Assembly (NCBI GenBank): GCA_017854535.1
Contig: JAFMHL010000002.1
Location: 51,588-115,587 of the forward strand
Direction: 5' to 3'
Length of the DNA stretch: 64,000 nt
From: Nitratireductor sp.
GTDB taxonomy: Bacteria > Pseudomonadota > Alphaproteobacteria > Rhizobiales > Rhizobiaceae
Made by a program: the position numbers and the translations under genes. Below are positions 18,330 through 26,839 of the stretch, piece by piece. Numbering within the stretch: position 1 is the stretch's first letter; every line of letters starts with the position of its first letter. The notes below the pieces were generated by a model, which saw only the letters and a list, made by a program, of their open reading frames with translations, was not told the origin of the DNA and ran no database searches.

Positions 18330-19805
18330 TTACCCCTGATTGGGGGAAGATAGGCCAAGTTCCCCAATAACATTATTGATATGAGTTTCCGCTTCTACGC
18401 GCTCTTTGGCTTTGAGTTGCCATTGCATAGACACCGTTTTGGCTTCTTCGCCTAATGTTTCCCATTGAGCCAAAGCTTCCGAAACATTTCCAGCAGAAAG
18501 ACTCGCTGCAATTCTTGAAACAATTGCCGTATTCGTGTCGCCATCTACAGGGCCCGCAGGTCGAACTTTGACAAGTGTCTTCGCGCTGGAAAATAACTTG
18601 CCCATGAAGCCTTGATCCGCAGGAGTCGCCTCTCCAATAGACAAAATAGCGTTGGATACATCTGCAAATTCAGCGGCAAGCTCGCTTTGATTGAGAACGC
18701 CTTTTCCTGCCAGAGCTTTCAATGCAGCAACGCTGTCCGTTTGCCCTAACAGAGCTTCTGCTGCTGCCAATTCACCGGCAAAAGATCCACCGTTCTCCAG
18801 CACAGCCCCAAGAGCACGAGCACTAACTGAGCGCGCTACTTTTTGGCTTTCAATGGCAGCGCCTGCTGCTGCTTGTACAGATTCCATGGATGGCAAAATC
18901 GAGTCATTGATAGAAGTTTCAACAAGCGTCATCCGCTCATCAAGACCAGCAAGCGATGTACTCATTACTGTTGAAGCCTCTTCCAGACTACCAAGTTTCC
19001 CAATCTGCTCTTTGATACCTGTTATATCGGTCTCAAGATTTTGAGAGATGGCAGGCGCTTCTGCAGCCTCAAGAGCCGCGATACGCTCTATGATCTTTTC
19101 CTGATCACCCGTGATCGCTGACTTTAGTCCGTCCACATCAATGGATACGCCATCAGACGAATCTGAAATAATTTGCTGTGAGAGTTCATTTATTTTTGCG
19201 GCAGCTTCTTGCGACGCAGTTTCAGCAGCTTTCGCAACGCCCAAAGCCTCTTCGGCGATACTGTCTGATCCAACCCCCGTTTTCAGCGTTTCAATTTCGC
19301 TGGATAGGGCAGTCAATTGCGCGGAAAATTCAGCAATTCTTTCACTATCTGCATTCTGCGTTGTTGAGCCTTTGAACAATCCTCCGATTACCGGAACCGA
19401 TTCCAGCGCTGAAATCTGACTGATAAGGGAAGCACCACCAAGAGCGACCCCTCCGCCGAGTACTGCTGACAATAACAATGTCCCCATTCCGGCAGACTTC
19501 ACAGGAGGCGTTGAAACAGGAGTGGCCAACGTCTCTTTCGGCTCACCATTCGTTTTCGCATCGTTTATTTTTGCATCTTTGTCGGATGGATCATTCTTAT
19601 CTGGCTCAGAAACAACGTCCTGCACGTCAGGCTTTTCAGCTATGTCTTTTTTGTCTTCTACAGACTTCAAAATATCATATCCCGAAGAGGTGTTTTCAAC
19701 ATCTTCTGGTGACATATCGCTTACATCAGCAGATGAATCATTTGCTTTTAGGTCTATCGTCTTGTTTGGTTTGTTCTGGCGTGAACCGCTTTTTCTAGTA
19801 GCCAT
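18330..19805 (-). CDS. Mitofilin-like (COG4223) membrane protein
   Basis: A 491-residue protein with a charged, low-complexity cytoplasmic N-terminus (about 1-100), one membrane segment near 108-130, a long periplasmic coiled-coil region (about 150-320, many SAQLTALSSEIETL-type heptads) and a C-terminal helical domain related to mitofilin/Mic60. Alphaproteobacterial homologues are ancestral to the mitochondrial cristae-organising protein and sit in this same hem cluster. I start at the ATG at 19805 (MATRKSG). In-frame ATGs at 19817 and 19844 are alternatives, and 19817 has a GGGG ribosome-like stretch before it. Confidence 0.88.
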   Translation of the reverse strand: MATRKSGSRQNKPNKTIDLKANDSSADVSDMSPEDVENTSSGYDILKSVEDKKDIAEKPDVQDVVSEPDKNDPSDKDAKINDAKTNGEPKETLATPVSTPPVKSAGMGTLLLSAVLGGGVALGGASLISQISALESVPVIGGLFKGSTTQNADSERIAEFSAQLTALSSEIETLKTGVGSDSIAEEALGVAKAAETASQEAAAKINELSQQIISDSSDGVSIDVDGLKSAITGDQEKIIERIAALEAAEAPAISQNLETDITGIKEQIGKLGSLEEASTVMSTSLAGLDERMTLVETSINDSILPSMESVQAAAGAAIESQKVARSVSARALGAVLENGGSFAGELAAAEALLGQTDSVAALKALAGKGVLNQSELAAEFADVSNAILSIGEATPADQGFMGKLFSSAKTLVKVRPAGPVDGDTNTAIVSRIAASLSAGNVSEALAQWETLGEEAKTVSMQWQLKAKERVEAETHINNVIGELGLSSPNQG

Positions 19806-19925
19806 ATCTTTACCCATTTGCCCCGCTTTTCCATATGAAAGCATGTTAATTACATGCCAGCATATACAACCAGAAGACTCAAAAACATAAAAAAATTTAC
19901 TAATTATGTATAAATCTGTACGCTT

Positions 19926-20639
19926 TTATGCGCAGTGGCGCTTCAACGCTTCCATCATAGCTTCTTCTGTCGGCTGAGGCGCGACTATGATTTCTTGAGC
20001 TGCCATTATCTCAAAAGGCTCCGCTGCTTTGGCTGATATAGCAAAGATGGTCATCCCCCTTAACGCTTCGGTCTTACCTGCTCGATCAAGCGCTTTGATC
20101 AAGCTTCGCGCCCCTGAAGGTGAATAAACAAGGCTTATCCCGCCATGTAGCTGTTCAATTTTCACGTCAATGTCAGATTTGGGCAGATCAAGTTCGAGGA
20201 TACGATAGACTTCGCATAGTTCAATACAGCCATGATTTTGAAACGCTGCTTGAAAATCGAAAGACCGCTCCTCGCCGCATATATATAAGCCTGAGAAACG
20301 CTTATCGGACCACTCATGCAAAATTTGTTTTGCAAGCGATTTGGCGTCACCAGCCCCTTTTCGTATATTTTTATACGCTTTGTTAGATAGCGCCGAAGCC
20401 GTCTTAGGGCCTACGGCATAGGCTGGTATATTTTCAAAATTTGCAGAAAAATCTTTTGGAATGGATGTAACGGCATTTGCCGAAGTAAAAAGTGTGAAAT
20501 CCGGTTTGACGATGTCAGTTTTCGGCTCCAACACCTTTAGTCTTGTTAGTGGCAACAAAACCGGATCAAACCCCAATTCAACAAGCTTCTCGGCAGTTGC
20601 CTCACAATCTCTTTCCAGCCTTGTCACCAGAACTTTCAT
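19926..20639 (-). CDS. hemD: Uroporphyrinogen-III synthase
   Basis: Cyclises hydroxymethylbilane to uroporphyrinogen III with inversion of ring D, in tetrapyrrole synthesis. It has 237 residues. HemD is poorly conserved in sequence, but the N-terminal VTRLERDCEATAEKLVELG, the mid TSANAV and AVGPKTASAL segments and the late SLVYSPSGARSL match the family pattern. Its ATG overlaps the hemC stop by one base (TAATG), so translation is probably coupled. The following 120 bases separate it from the mitofilin-like gene. Confidence 0.95.
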   Translation of the reverse strand: MKVLVTRLERDCEATAEKLVELGFDPVLLPLTRLKVLEPKTDIVKPDFTLFTSANAVTSIPKDFSANFENIPAYAVGPKTASALSNKAYKNIRKGAGDAKSLAKQILHEWSDKRFSGLYICGEERSFDFQAAFQNHGCIELCEVYRILELDLPKSDIDVKIEQLHGGISLVYSPSGARSLIKALDRAGKTEALRGMTIFAISAKAAEPFEIMAAQEIIVAPQPTEEAMMEALKRHCA

Positions 20640-21577
20640 TAAGCTGTAATCCAGTCCTCAAAGAATTCAGGGCCCGCTCTGGCTCTAAGTTTATCTGCCA
20701 CTGATATCGCCATTTGTTCACTATCTGCGATAGAACTAATTGCGTGATCCTCAAACCATTTTTGGCCATCTAGCGATAATATCATGCCGTGAAACGCCAC
20801 CTGATCCCCATTCAATACGGCATGTCCTGCCAAAGGCGTCCGGCAAGATCCATCCAGCTGACGAAGAAATGCGCGCTCTGTCTTCAAAACTATCATCGTA
20901 ATGGCATCGTTAATCGGCGCTAATAGGGCCGCAATCTTTTTATCGCCTATCCTGCTTTCAATACAGATCGCCCCTTGGCCGGGAGCAGGAGGGAAATCGG
21001 CAACAGAAAACTTGGAGGCAATCACATGGCTCAAGCCAAGACGGTTAAGACCAGCCGCAGCCAATAGAGTTGCTTCGGCAACACCTTCATCAAGTTTCCG
21101 CAATCGCGTTTGAACATTACCTCGAAATTCCACCACATTTAAATCTGGACGCACGCGAAGCAAAAGCGCTTTGCGGCGCAGCGAGGAAGAACCAACAACA
21201 GCCCCTTGCGGCAAATCATCAATGCTCGTTGCATGATGAGAGACAAATGCATCTTCCGGCGCTTCACGCGGCAAAAAACATGATAATTCCAGCCCATCAG
21301 GTAAAACGGTTGGCATGTCTTTTGAAGAATGGACCGCAATATCGATACGGCCGTCTGAAAGGCGTTTCTCAATTTCTTGGGTAAACAGCCCTTTACCGCC
21401 GATCTCGGACAATGGACGATCCGTAACCCGATCACCCATTGTGCTGATGACTTCGATCTTGATATCGAGCGACAAATTTGGGTTATTGCTATGAGCTGCG
21501 ATCAACCGATCGCGCACTTCATTGGCCTGCGCGAGTGCAAGGTCACTTCCTCTGGTTCCAATAATAATGGACTGCAT
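20639..21577 (-). CDS. hemC: Hydroxymethylbilane synthase (porphobilinogen deaminase)
   Basis: Polymerises four porphobilinogens into hydroxymethylbilane. The 312-residue length is normal. It begins with IIIGTRGSDLALAQ and has DRPLSEIGGKGLFTQEIE and AVHSSKDMPTVLP (the latter with the catalytic Asp segment). The dipyrromethane cofactor cysteine is C245 in LDGSCRTPLAGHA. I start at the ATG at 21577 (MQSIIIG) preceded by AGGGA; an in-frame ATG seven codons upstream exists. It is divergent from tsaD, as in other rhizobia. Confidence 0.97.
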   Translation of the reverse strand: MQSIIIGTRGSDLALAQANEVRDRLIAAHSNNPNLSLDIKIEVISTMGDRVTDRPLSEIGGKGLFTQEIEKRLSDGRIDIAVHSSKDMPTVLPDGLELSCFLPREAPEDAFVSHHATSIDDLPQGAVVGSSSLRRKALLLRVRPDLNVVEFRGNVQTRLRKLDEGVAEATLLAAAGLNRLGLSHVIASKFSVADFPPAPGQGAICIESRIGDKKIAALLAPINDAITMIVLKTERAFLRQLDGSCRTPLAGHAVLNGDQVAFHGMILSLDGQKWFEDHAISSIADSEQMAISVADKLRARAGPEFFEDWITA

Positions 21578-21702
21578 GCCCACAATTCCCTGTTTCAATC
21601 ATTTCAAATATGTCCAGCCTCTGTTAGAGCAAAATGATCAGGAAATCACGGTGAATTGCCGATTATATGGCAAAAAACTACAGATAGTACCAATAGGTTG
21701 AT

Positions 21703-22791
21703 ATGCAGGTATTAGGGATAGAGACAAGCTGCGATGAAACTGCAGCGGCTGTCGTTGAAAAAGCGGTGGACTTGGCTGGAATTGAGACAGGAGAAATTCT
21801 GTCTAATATTATCTATTCTCAAACCAGCGAACACGAGGTTTTTGGCGGAGTTGTTCCAGAGATAGCTGCACGTTCTCATTTGCAAAAACTCGATGGCATA
21901 ATCAACAAGGCTTTGGCAGAGGCAAACACCAATTTTGCAAATATTGATGCAATCGCGGTCACAGCGGGGCCCGGCCTTATTGGTGGGCTGTTAACTGGCT
22001 TGATGACAGCAAAGGCCATCTCAGCTTCAACAGGCATTCCCTTTTATGCAATCAATCACTTGGAAGGGCATGCGCTAACCGCCCGCCTCACAGACAATAT
22101 CAAATTCCCTTATCTTCTGCTTCTCGTTTCCGGCGGGCATAGCCAGTTCGTGGAAGTCAAAGATGTCAACGAATACAAACGCCTCGCCACAACCATCGAT
22201 GACGCTTTGGGCGAAGCGTTTGATAAAACCGCCAAGCTGTTATCGCTGGATTATCCAGGTGGACCTTCCGTAGAAAAAGCCGCATTGGCTGGCGATCCCA
22301 AGCGGTTTGATTTTCCCCGTCCACTGCCGGCCAGAACAGAAACCAATTTTTCATTCTCAGGCTTAAAAACAGCCGTTAGGCTTGCAGCCAATAAATGCGC
22401 GCCTCTTACCCAAACAGATATTGCAGATATCTGTGCTTCCTTTCAGGAAGCAATTATTGATGTCTTGAAAAATCGCACGCATAAAATGTTCGATCTTTTT
22501 GAGAGTGCCAATACGCAGAAAGACAAACATTTAGTGATTGCCGGGGGCGTGGCAGCAAACAAGCAAATACGCAGTGCCTTGGAAAGCCTTTGCCAAGAAC
22601 GTGGTTGGAAACTCATCGCCCCGCCGATGAACCTATGCACAGACAACGCTGCCATGATTGCTTGGGCAGGATTGGAACGCCTTGGCAAATTTGAACCTTC
22701 CAACATGAGCGCTTCGCCCAGATCCCGATGGCCGTTGGACGAAGTGTCTGTTGGCGTAATCGGCTCAGGCAAAAGAGGCGCAAAAGCATGA
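21703..22791 (+). CDS. tsaD: tRNA N6-threonylcarbamoyladenosine synthase subunit TsaD
   Basis: Transfers the threonylcarbamoyl group to A37 of ANN-decoding tRNAs, with TsaB and TsaE as partners. It has 362 residues. The start [16 protein letters not shown] is the family hallmark. Metal-binding histidines lie in [12 protein letters not shown] and [12 protein letters not shown], and the later [28 protein letters not shown] and [10 protein letters not shown] motifs complete the ASKHA fold. Its stop overlaps the gpsA ATG by four bases (ATGA). Confidence 0.98.
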   Translation: MQVLGIETSCDETAAAVVEKAVDLAGIETGEILSNIIYSQTSEHEVFGGVVPEIAARSHLQKLDGIINKALAEANTNFANIDAIAVTAGPGLIGGLLTGLMTAKAISASTGIPFYAINHLEGHALTARLTDNIKFPYLLLLVSGGHSQFVEVKDVNEYKRLATTIDDALGEAFDKTAKLLSLDYPGGPSVEKAALAGDPKRFDFPRPLPARTETNFSFSGLKTAVRLAANKCAPLTQTDIADICASFQEAIIDVLKNRTHKMFDLFESANTQKDKHLVIAGGVAANKQIRSALESLCQERGWKLIAPPMNLCTDNAAMIAWAGLERLGKFEPSNMSASPRSRWPLDEVSVGVIGSGKRGAKA

Positions 22792-23801
22792 CACAATCAC
22801 CTTCCAATGAAGCTGACAAAAATTTGCGGGTTGCTGTGCTTGGCAGCGGGGCATGGGGCACAGCTTTAGCCTGCGTATCCGCAAGAAACGGATATCATAC
22901 CAAGCTCTGGGGTCGTAATACCAAGTCATTGGATGAGATCAATACAGAACATAAAAACAGCAAATATCTCCCTGACATCAATTTACCAAAAGAGATTATT
23001 GCCAGTGGAAATTTGAACGAAACACTATCTGATATTGATATTTTGTTGATGGTCACACCAGCGCAGACCATTCAATCCGTTAGCGAAACAATATGTACAA
23101 TCATTGACCCCAAGGTGCCAATTGTAGTTTGCGCGAAGGGCATAGACCGACAGACTGGTTTATTGCCAGCCGAGACATTGGCTCAACACTTAAAAGGCAA
23201 TCCGATTGCGGCCCTTTCCGGTCCGAGCTTTGCCAGTGATGTTGCCAACAATCTACCCACAGCAGTCACGCTAGCCTGTGACAACAAAAATATCGCTATG
23301 ATCTTGGCCGTTCAACTTTCGGGTCCTGCATTCCGTGTTTATGCATCCGATGATCTCAAAGGAGTTGAATTGGGAGGCGCACTAAAGAATGTTATCGCCT
23401 TGGCAATCGGCGTGTGCAGAGGCCTAAATTTGGGAGCAAGCGCAGAGGCTGCCCTCATCGCGCGAGGCTTTGCCGAGCTCAATAGATTGGCCATTGCACT
23501 TGGAGCCAAACCAGAAACATTGATGGGACTATCTGGTTTAGGTGATTTGGTTCTAACCTGCTCAAGCCCTCAATCAAGAAACTTTGCTTATGGTATGGCT
23601 TTGGGTCGCAGCGATGATACATCAAATTTACCTCTAGCTGAGGGAGCCCTGACAGCCTCCATTGCTTTGGCGCTTGCGCAAAAACACGGTATCGACTGTC
23701 CCATTATAAAAACGGTTGTAACACTTTTAGACGGCACTATAACCGCAGGTGAAGCTGTAACGGCTCTCCTTTCCCGTCCCCTTAAAACTGAAAGCGAATA
23801 G
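22788..23801 (+). CDS. gpsA: Glycerol-3-phosphate dehydrogenase (NAD(P)+)
   Basis: Makes sn-glycerol 3-phosphate from dihydroxyacetone phosphate for phospholipid synthesis. It has 337 residues from the ATG at 22788 that overlaps the tsaD stop; a longer open frame overlapping tsaD is an artefact. The Rossmann motif [12 protein letters not shown] is near residues 15-26. [22 protein letters not shown], the catalytic-lysine region [13 protein letters not shown] and [14 protein letters not shown] are all present. Order tsaD-gpsA is common in this group. Confidence 0.97.
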   Translation: MTQSPSNEADKNLRVAVLGSGAWGTALACVSARNGYHTKLWGRNTKSLDEINTEHKNSKYLPDINLPKEIIASGNLNETLSDIDILLMVTPAQTIQSVSETICTIIDPKVPIVVCAKGIDRQTGLLPAETLAQHLKGNPIAALSGPSFASDVANNLPTAVTLACDNKNIAMILAVQLSGPAFRVYASDDLKGVELGGALKNVIALAIGVCRGLNLGASAEAALIARGFAELNRLAIALGAKPETLMGLSGLGDLVLTCSSPQSRNFAYGMALGRSDDTSNLPLAEGALTASIALALAQKHGIDCPIIKTVVTLLDGTITAGEAVTALLSRPLKTESE

Positions 23802-23806
23802 ACGAT

Positions 23807-24244
23807 ATGCAATACTGGTTGTTCAAGTCAGAACCCTTTAAATGGTCATGGGATCAGCAAAAGGCCAAAGGCGATGTGGGTGAGCAATGGGACGGCATTC
23901 GCAACTACCTTGCCCGCAACAATATGCGTGCCATGAAAATCGGCGATCGTGCTTTTTTCTATCACTCCAATGAGGGGCTAGAGGTAGTCGGTATTGCAGA
24001 AATCTGCGCCCTCTCCCATCCAGATACGACCACGGATGATGAACGATGGGACTGTGTAGATATTCGGGCCTTATGCGACATGCCAAAACCTGTCACGCTG
24101 AAAGACGTTAAAGCGAACCCTGCCCTATCCAAAATGTCGCTGGTGACATCAATGCGCTTATCTGTGCAGCCAGTCTTGCCTGATGAGTGGATGGAAGTAT
24201 GTCGCATGGGCGGGTTGAACGGTGAGACTTTAAAACCCTTATAG
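23807..24244 (+). CDS. EVE-domain protein
   Basis: A 145-residue single EVE domain, a PUA-like fold thought to bind modified bases in RNA or DNA. Features are WLFKSEP at the start, EQWDGIRNYLARNNMRAMKIGDRAFFYHS in the middle and GIAEI with a C-terminal LPDEWMEVCRMGG. It starts five bases after gpsA and so is in the tsaD operon. In many relatives a YciI-like gene lies between gpsA and the EVE gene; none is present here. Its placement with a tRNA-modification gene fits a modified-nucleotide role, but this is inference. Confidence 0.93.
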   Translation: MQYWLFKSEPFKWSWDQQKAKGDVGEQWDGIRNYLARNNMRAMKIGDRAFFYHSNEGLEVVGIAEICALSHPDTTTDDERWDCVDIRALCDMPKPVTLKDVKANPALSKMSLVTSMRLSVQPVLPDEWMEVCRMGGLNGETLKPL

Positions 24245-24266
24245 ATCGCGGTTAGATAAAATTGCT

Positions 24267-24932
24267 ATGCTAACTGCATCAAAGGACCACTCGCAATTCA
24301 TTCTCGAAAACACCGCCGTGTGTTCACCTCCGCATGTCCCAGAGTTAAATTTACATCTAGCCGATGAAGCCCATTCGCTTTGGCACAAGACCGAAGAAGA
24401 GCTTGAACAAATTGGGCTCCAACCTCCGTTTTGGGCGTTTGCTTGGGCAGGCGGACAAGCCCTAGCACGTTTTATACTGGATCATCCGGACATCGTTAGC
24501 GGCAAGCGCGTTCTCGACTTTGCCAGTGGCAGTGGCTTGGTTGGCATTGCCGCCAAATTAGCTGGCGCCAACGAGGTAACTTGCGTGGATATTGATCCAT
24601 TTTGCGCGAGCGCCATAACCTTAAATGCGGCTTTGAATGGTATAGCTGTCTCCATTCAAATCACGGACCTGACAGAAATTATAAGTTTAGAGAGTTCAGA
24701 ATACGACTGTGTTTTAGCCGGAGATGTATTTTACGACAAACAAATGGTCGATAAAGTTTGGCCTATGCTACAAGCTTTTAAACGCCAAGGAGCGACTATC
24801 TTGGTTGGGGATCCAGGGAGGGTTTATCTGCCCAAGGAAAATTTGGAGAAATGCGCAGAATATCAAGTACCTGTCACACGCGTTCTAGAAGACAGCGAGA
24901 TCAAACAAACCAGTGTCTGGCGATTAAAGTAG
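24267..24932 (+). CDS. ETF-beta lysine methyltransferase-like (METTL20 family)
   Basis: A 221-residue class I SAM-dependent methyltransferase. The pre-core motif PPFWAFAWAGGQALARFILDHP and the SAM site VLDFASGSGLVGIAAKLAGA match the METTL20/ETFBKMT group. Established work shows a bacterial METTL20 homologue methylating lysines of the electron transfer flavoprotein beta subunit. The acidic VDIDPFC loop and the post-I DCVLAGDVFYD motif are present. It follows the EVE gene by 22 bases. A generic nicotinamide or PrmA-like methyltransferase is the alternative, but the FWAFAW motif argues against it. Confidence 0.85.
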   Translation: MLTASKDHSQFILENTAVCSPPHVPELNLHLADEAHSLWHKTEEELEQIGLQPPFWAFAWAGGQALARFILDHPDIVSGKRVLDFASGSGLVGIAAKLAGANEVTCVDIDPFCASAITLNAALNGIAVSIQITDLTEIISLESSEYDCVLAGDVFYDKQMVDKVWPMLQAFKRQGATILVGDPGRVYLPKENLEKCAEYQVPVTRVLEDSEIKQTSVWRLK

Positions 24933-25014
24933 GCAACAATTTTTATCAAAACTTGCAGTTAGACTCAATTTAACGCATTTTAAGACCACTTTTCAAAGCC
25001 TCAGGGAGGAACTC

Positions 25015-25440
25015 ATGCAAGCAGCAATGGGCGCAAGCCTGATAACCATTTTTGCAGCTACAGTTGCCAGTTGGATTTTCGGTGCAATTTACTACGGCGC
25101 TTTGTCCAAGCCTTGGATGGCAGCAGCTAATATGAGCGAGGAAGATGTCAAAGGGCCAAATGGCAAACCAAGTCCACGTCCCTTTATCATATCGTTTCTG
25201 TGCGAATTTGTAATGGCCTATATGTTGGCGGTTCTTTTACTTCACACCTCCAGCAATGGCTTCACTTTCGCAACAGGTCTGTTCTCTGCATTCTTGATTT
25301 GGCTTGGTTTCATATTCACAACCCAATTGGTAAACCATCAATATTCTATTCGCCCATTTGCCCTGACCGTAATTGATTCAGGACATTGGCTTGGTGCCTT
25401 GCTTATTCAAGCTGCAGTTATGGCAGTTTTGGGATTGTGA
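25015..25440 (+). CDS. DUF1761 membrane protein
   Basis: A 141-residue inner-membrane protein with about four helices (residues 8-30, 60-80, 87-108 and 118-139). The pattern FGAIYYGALSKPWMAA near the first helix, followed by FLCEFVMAYMLAVLL and NHQYSIRPFALTVIDSGHW, is that of DUF1761. The role is unknown. A ribosome site (AGGGAGG) lies about ten bases before the ATG. It is convergent with the M15-like lipoprotein gene, with six bases between stops. Confidence 0.88.
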   Translation: MQAAMGASLITIFAATVASWIFGAIYYGALSKPWMAAANMSEEDVKGPNGKPSPRPFIISFLCEFVMAYMLAVLLLHTSSNGFTFATGLFSAFLIWLGFIFTTQLVNHQYSIRPFALTVIDSGHWLGALLIQAAVMAVLGL

Positions 25441-25446
25441 TTCCTG

Positions 25447-25842
25447 TTACCAGGTTCGACGTGGCCCATTGTCGATGTGATAAAAACTTTGATGTGGATA
25501 GTAACTATACCCGCCAACCGCGCTTTGGCTTTTCAAGAACTCCGTAACGCCCGTTGCCCCGCCAATCACGCTGAAATCAACGGCGCGGCACTTCAAATGA
25601 TATGACTTGGACTTGCCGCGCTTTCGCTTGTTTTCTCTTGGCCAACGATGTGTGGAATGAATGCGGATAGGACCAAATTTGCGCGCCACTTTTCTCAAAA
25701 CGACCTTGAGCTCCAATGGAACACACCATTTGGTATCATTCCATTCTATGGGTGCTGGACGAAACAACGCACAACCACTTAATCCAAACGCCAATACTGA
25801 TGTGATACAAATGAGTTTAAGACGACGCGCCGATGCGGCCAT
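25447..25842 (-). CDS. M15-like (D-Ala-D-Ala carboxypeptidase-type) lipoprotein
   Basis: A 131-residue protein with a lipoprotein signal peptide ending in the lipobox LSGC (Cys near residue 23). The mature domain resembles Peptidase_M15_3/DUF882: IRIHSTHRW, then SYHLKCRAVDF carrying the His and Asp of the zinc site, and a C-terminal FYHIDNGPRRTW with the last His ligand. The putative zinc ligands are therefore all present. Likely an outer-membrane-anchored peptidoglycan-modifying or binding protein. A frameshifted paralogue lies directly upstream on the same strand. Confidence 0.85.
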   Translation of the reverse strand: MAASARRLKLICITSVLAFGLSGCALFRPAPIEWNDTKWCVPLELKVVLRKVARKFGPIRIHSTHRWPRENKRKRGKSKSYHLKCRAVDFSVIGGATGVTEFLKSQSAVGGYSYYPHQSFYHIDNGPRRTW

Positions 25843-25949
25843 ATCTCTGCTCCTTACGCAATACTAAACAAGCAGAGAGAGTTTCGACGAAATCCATTAA
25901 GATTTCGTCAATCTTTCAATTTGACCAATGCCTTATAAAAGGTTGTGTG

Positions 25950-26584
25950 CTAGCGCCAACTCCGTCTTGGGCCAGTGTCAATATGGATAAACCCAGAGCG
26001 ATACTGCTTCAAACCACCCACATTGGGATGACGCCGAAGATATTTCATAACCGCACGATTATCAACCTCACACGAAAATCTACCGCCTGGCATTTGAGAT
26101 GATAAGAACGTTTCACACCGCCAATCCTGCGGTTCTTGCTTCGTGAGCGATGTGTTGAATTAACCGTAACCGGGCCGTAACGGCGCGACACTTCATTGAG
26201 CACAACCTTCAAACTATTTGGCACACATTTCCACGGGGCATTTATGGTGATATTTGAAGATCGACTTGAAGTCGCCGCGGAAGCTTTCTGAACTTTGGGT
26301 GTTTTACTAGGTCCGTTAGCCGAATTGGGTTTCTTGAATCTGTTGGCTTTTCCCACACTGACCAGCGCAAGCTGCTTTTCTTGTTGCTCTTTAAAAAATG
26401 CCTGCTGTTTTTCCAAAAATTCTTTTTGGGTTTTTTGAACATCAACTTGCTTTGCACGATTTTCTTCGACGGCACTTGAAAGCACCTTTGTTTGACTTTC
26501 CCCGGTTTGCACACAGGCTGAAAGTATCGGGAAAGCAAGAAGCAATAGTATAGCGCTAGGTCGTATATTTTGCAGAAATGTCAT
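25950..26584 (-). pseudogene. M15-like lipoprotein paralogue, frameshifted near the 3' end
   Basis: The intact frame (26584 to 26045) encodes a lipoprotein signal with lipobox LSAC, a Gln/Lys-rich coiled segment and an M15-like domain through STHRSRSKNRR and SYHLKCQAVDFRV, then ends in an unrelated tail RLIIVRL. In the next frame the expected rest of the domain is plainly there: NRAVMKYLRRHPNVGG followed by FIHIDTGPRRSWR and a stop at 25950-25952. One missing base around 26068-26073 explains the break. The truncated product lacks the last His ligand. It may be a real decaying duplicate or a sequencing error; no slippery heptamer supports programmed frameshifting. Confidence 0.85.
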
Positions 26585-26839
26585 TCAGCCCCATTGTATA
26601 TTTTTACGTTACGAAAGGGCATATATCATCGAGATCCCATTCTATATGTCACAAACAGTTACCGATGAAACAAACGCGTTACACTACTCCAACGAAAAAT
26701 TTCATGACTCATATAAGTCAGCACCTATTGTGCCTTCGTAGTATGGTGTTCAATTCGCAAAGCGCATAAATTAGCGTCATTCAATTTGAGTTTTTTAGCT
26801 TGAACAGTAAAAAACCAAAAAATAATCGGGGAGGAATAA

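Noticed and set aside
19522..19890. 122-codon open frame on the plus strand
   Set aside because: It is antisense to the Ser/Asp/Lys-rich N-terminus of the mitofilin-like gene. Low-complexity codon use on one strand creates open frames on the other, and no ribosome site or family match is seen.
24970..24983. TTAA-N6-TTAA upstream of the DUF1761 gene, considered as a CtrA box
   Set aside because: The spacer is six bases instead of seven, which breaks the helical phasing CtrA needs.
26045..26100. Programmed -1 frameshift to make a full-length M15-like protein
   Set aside because: No X-XXY-YYZ slippery heptamer or downstream pseudoknot is visible at the break. A simple base loss or sequence error is more likely.
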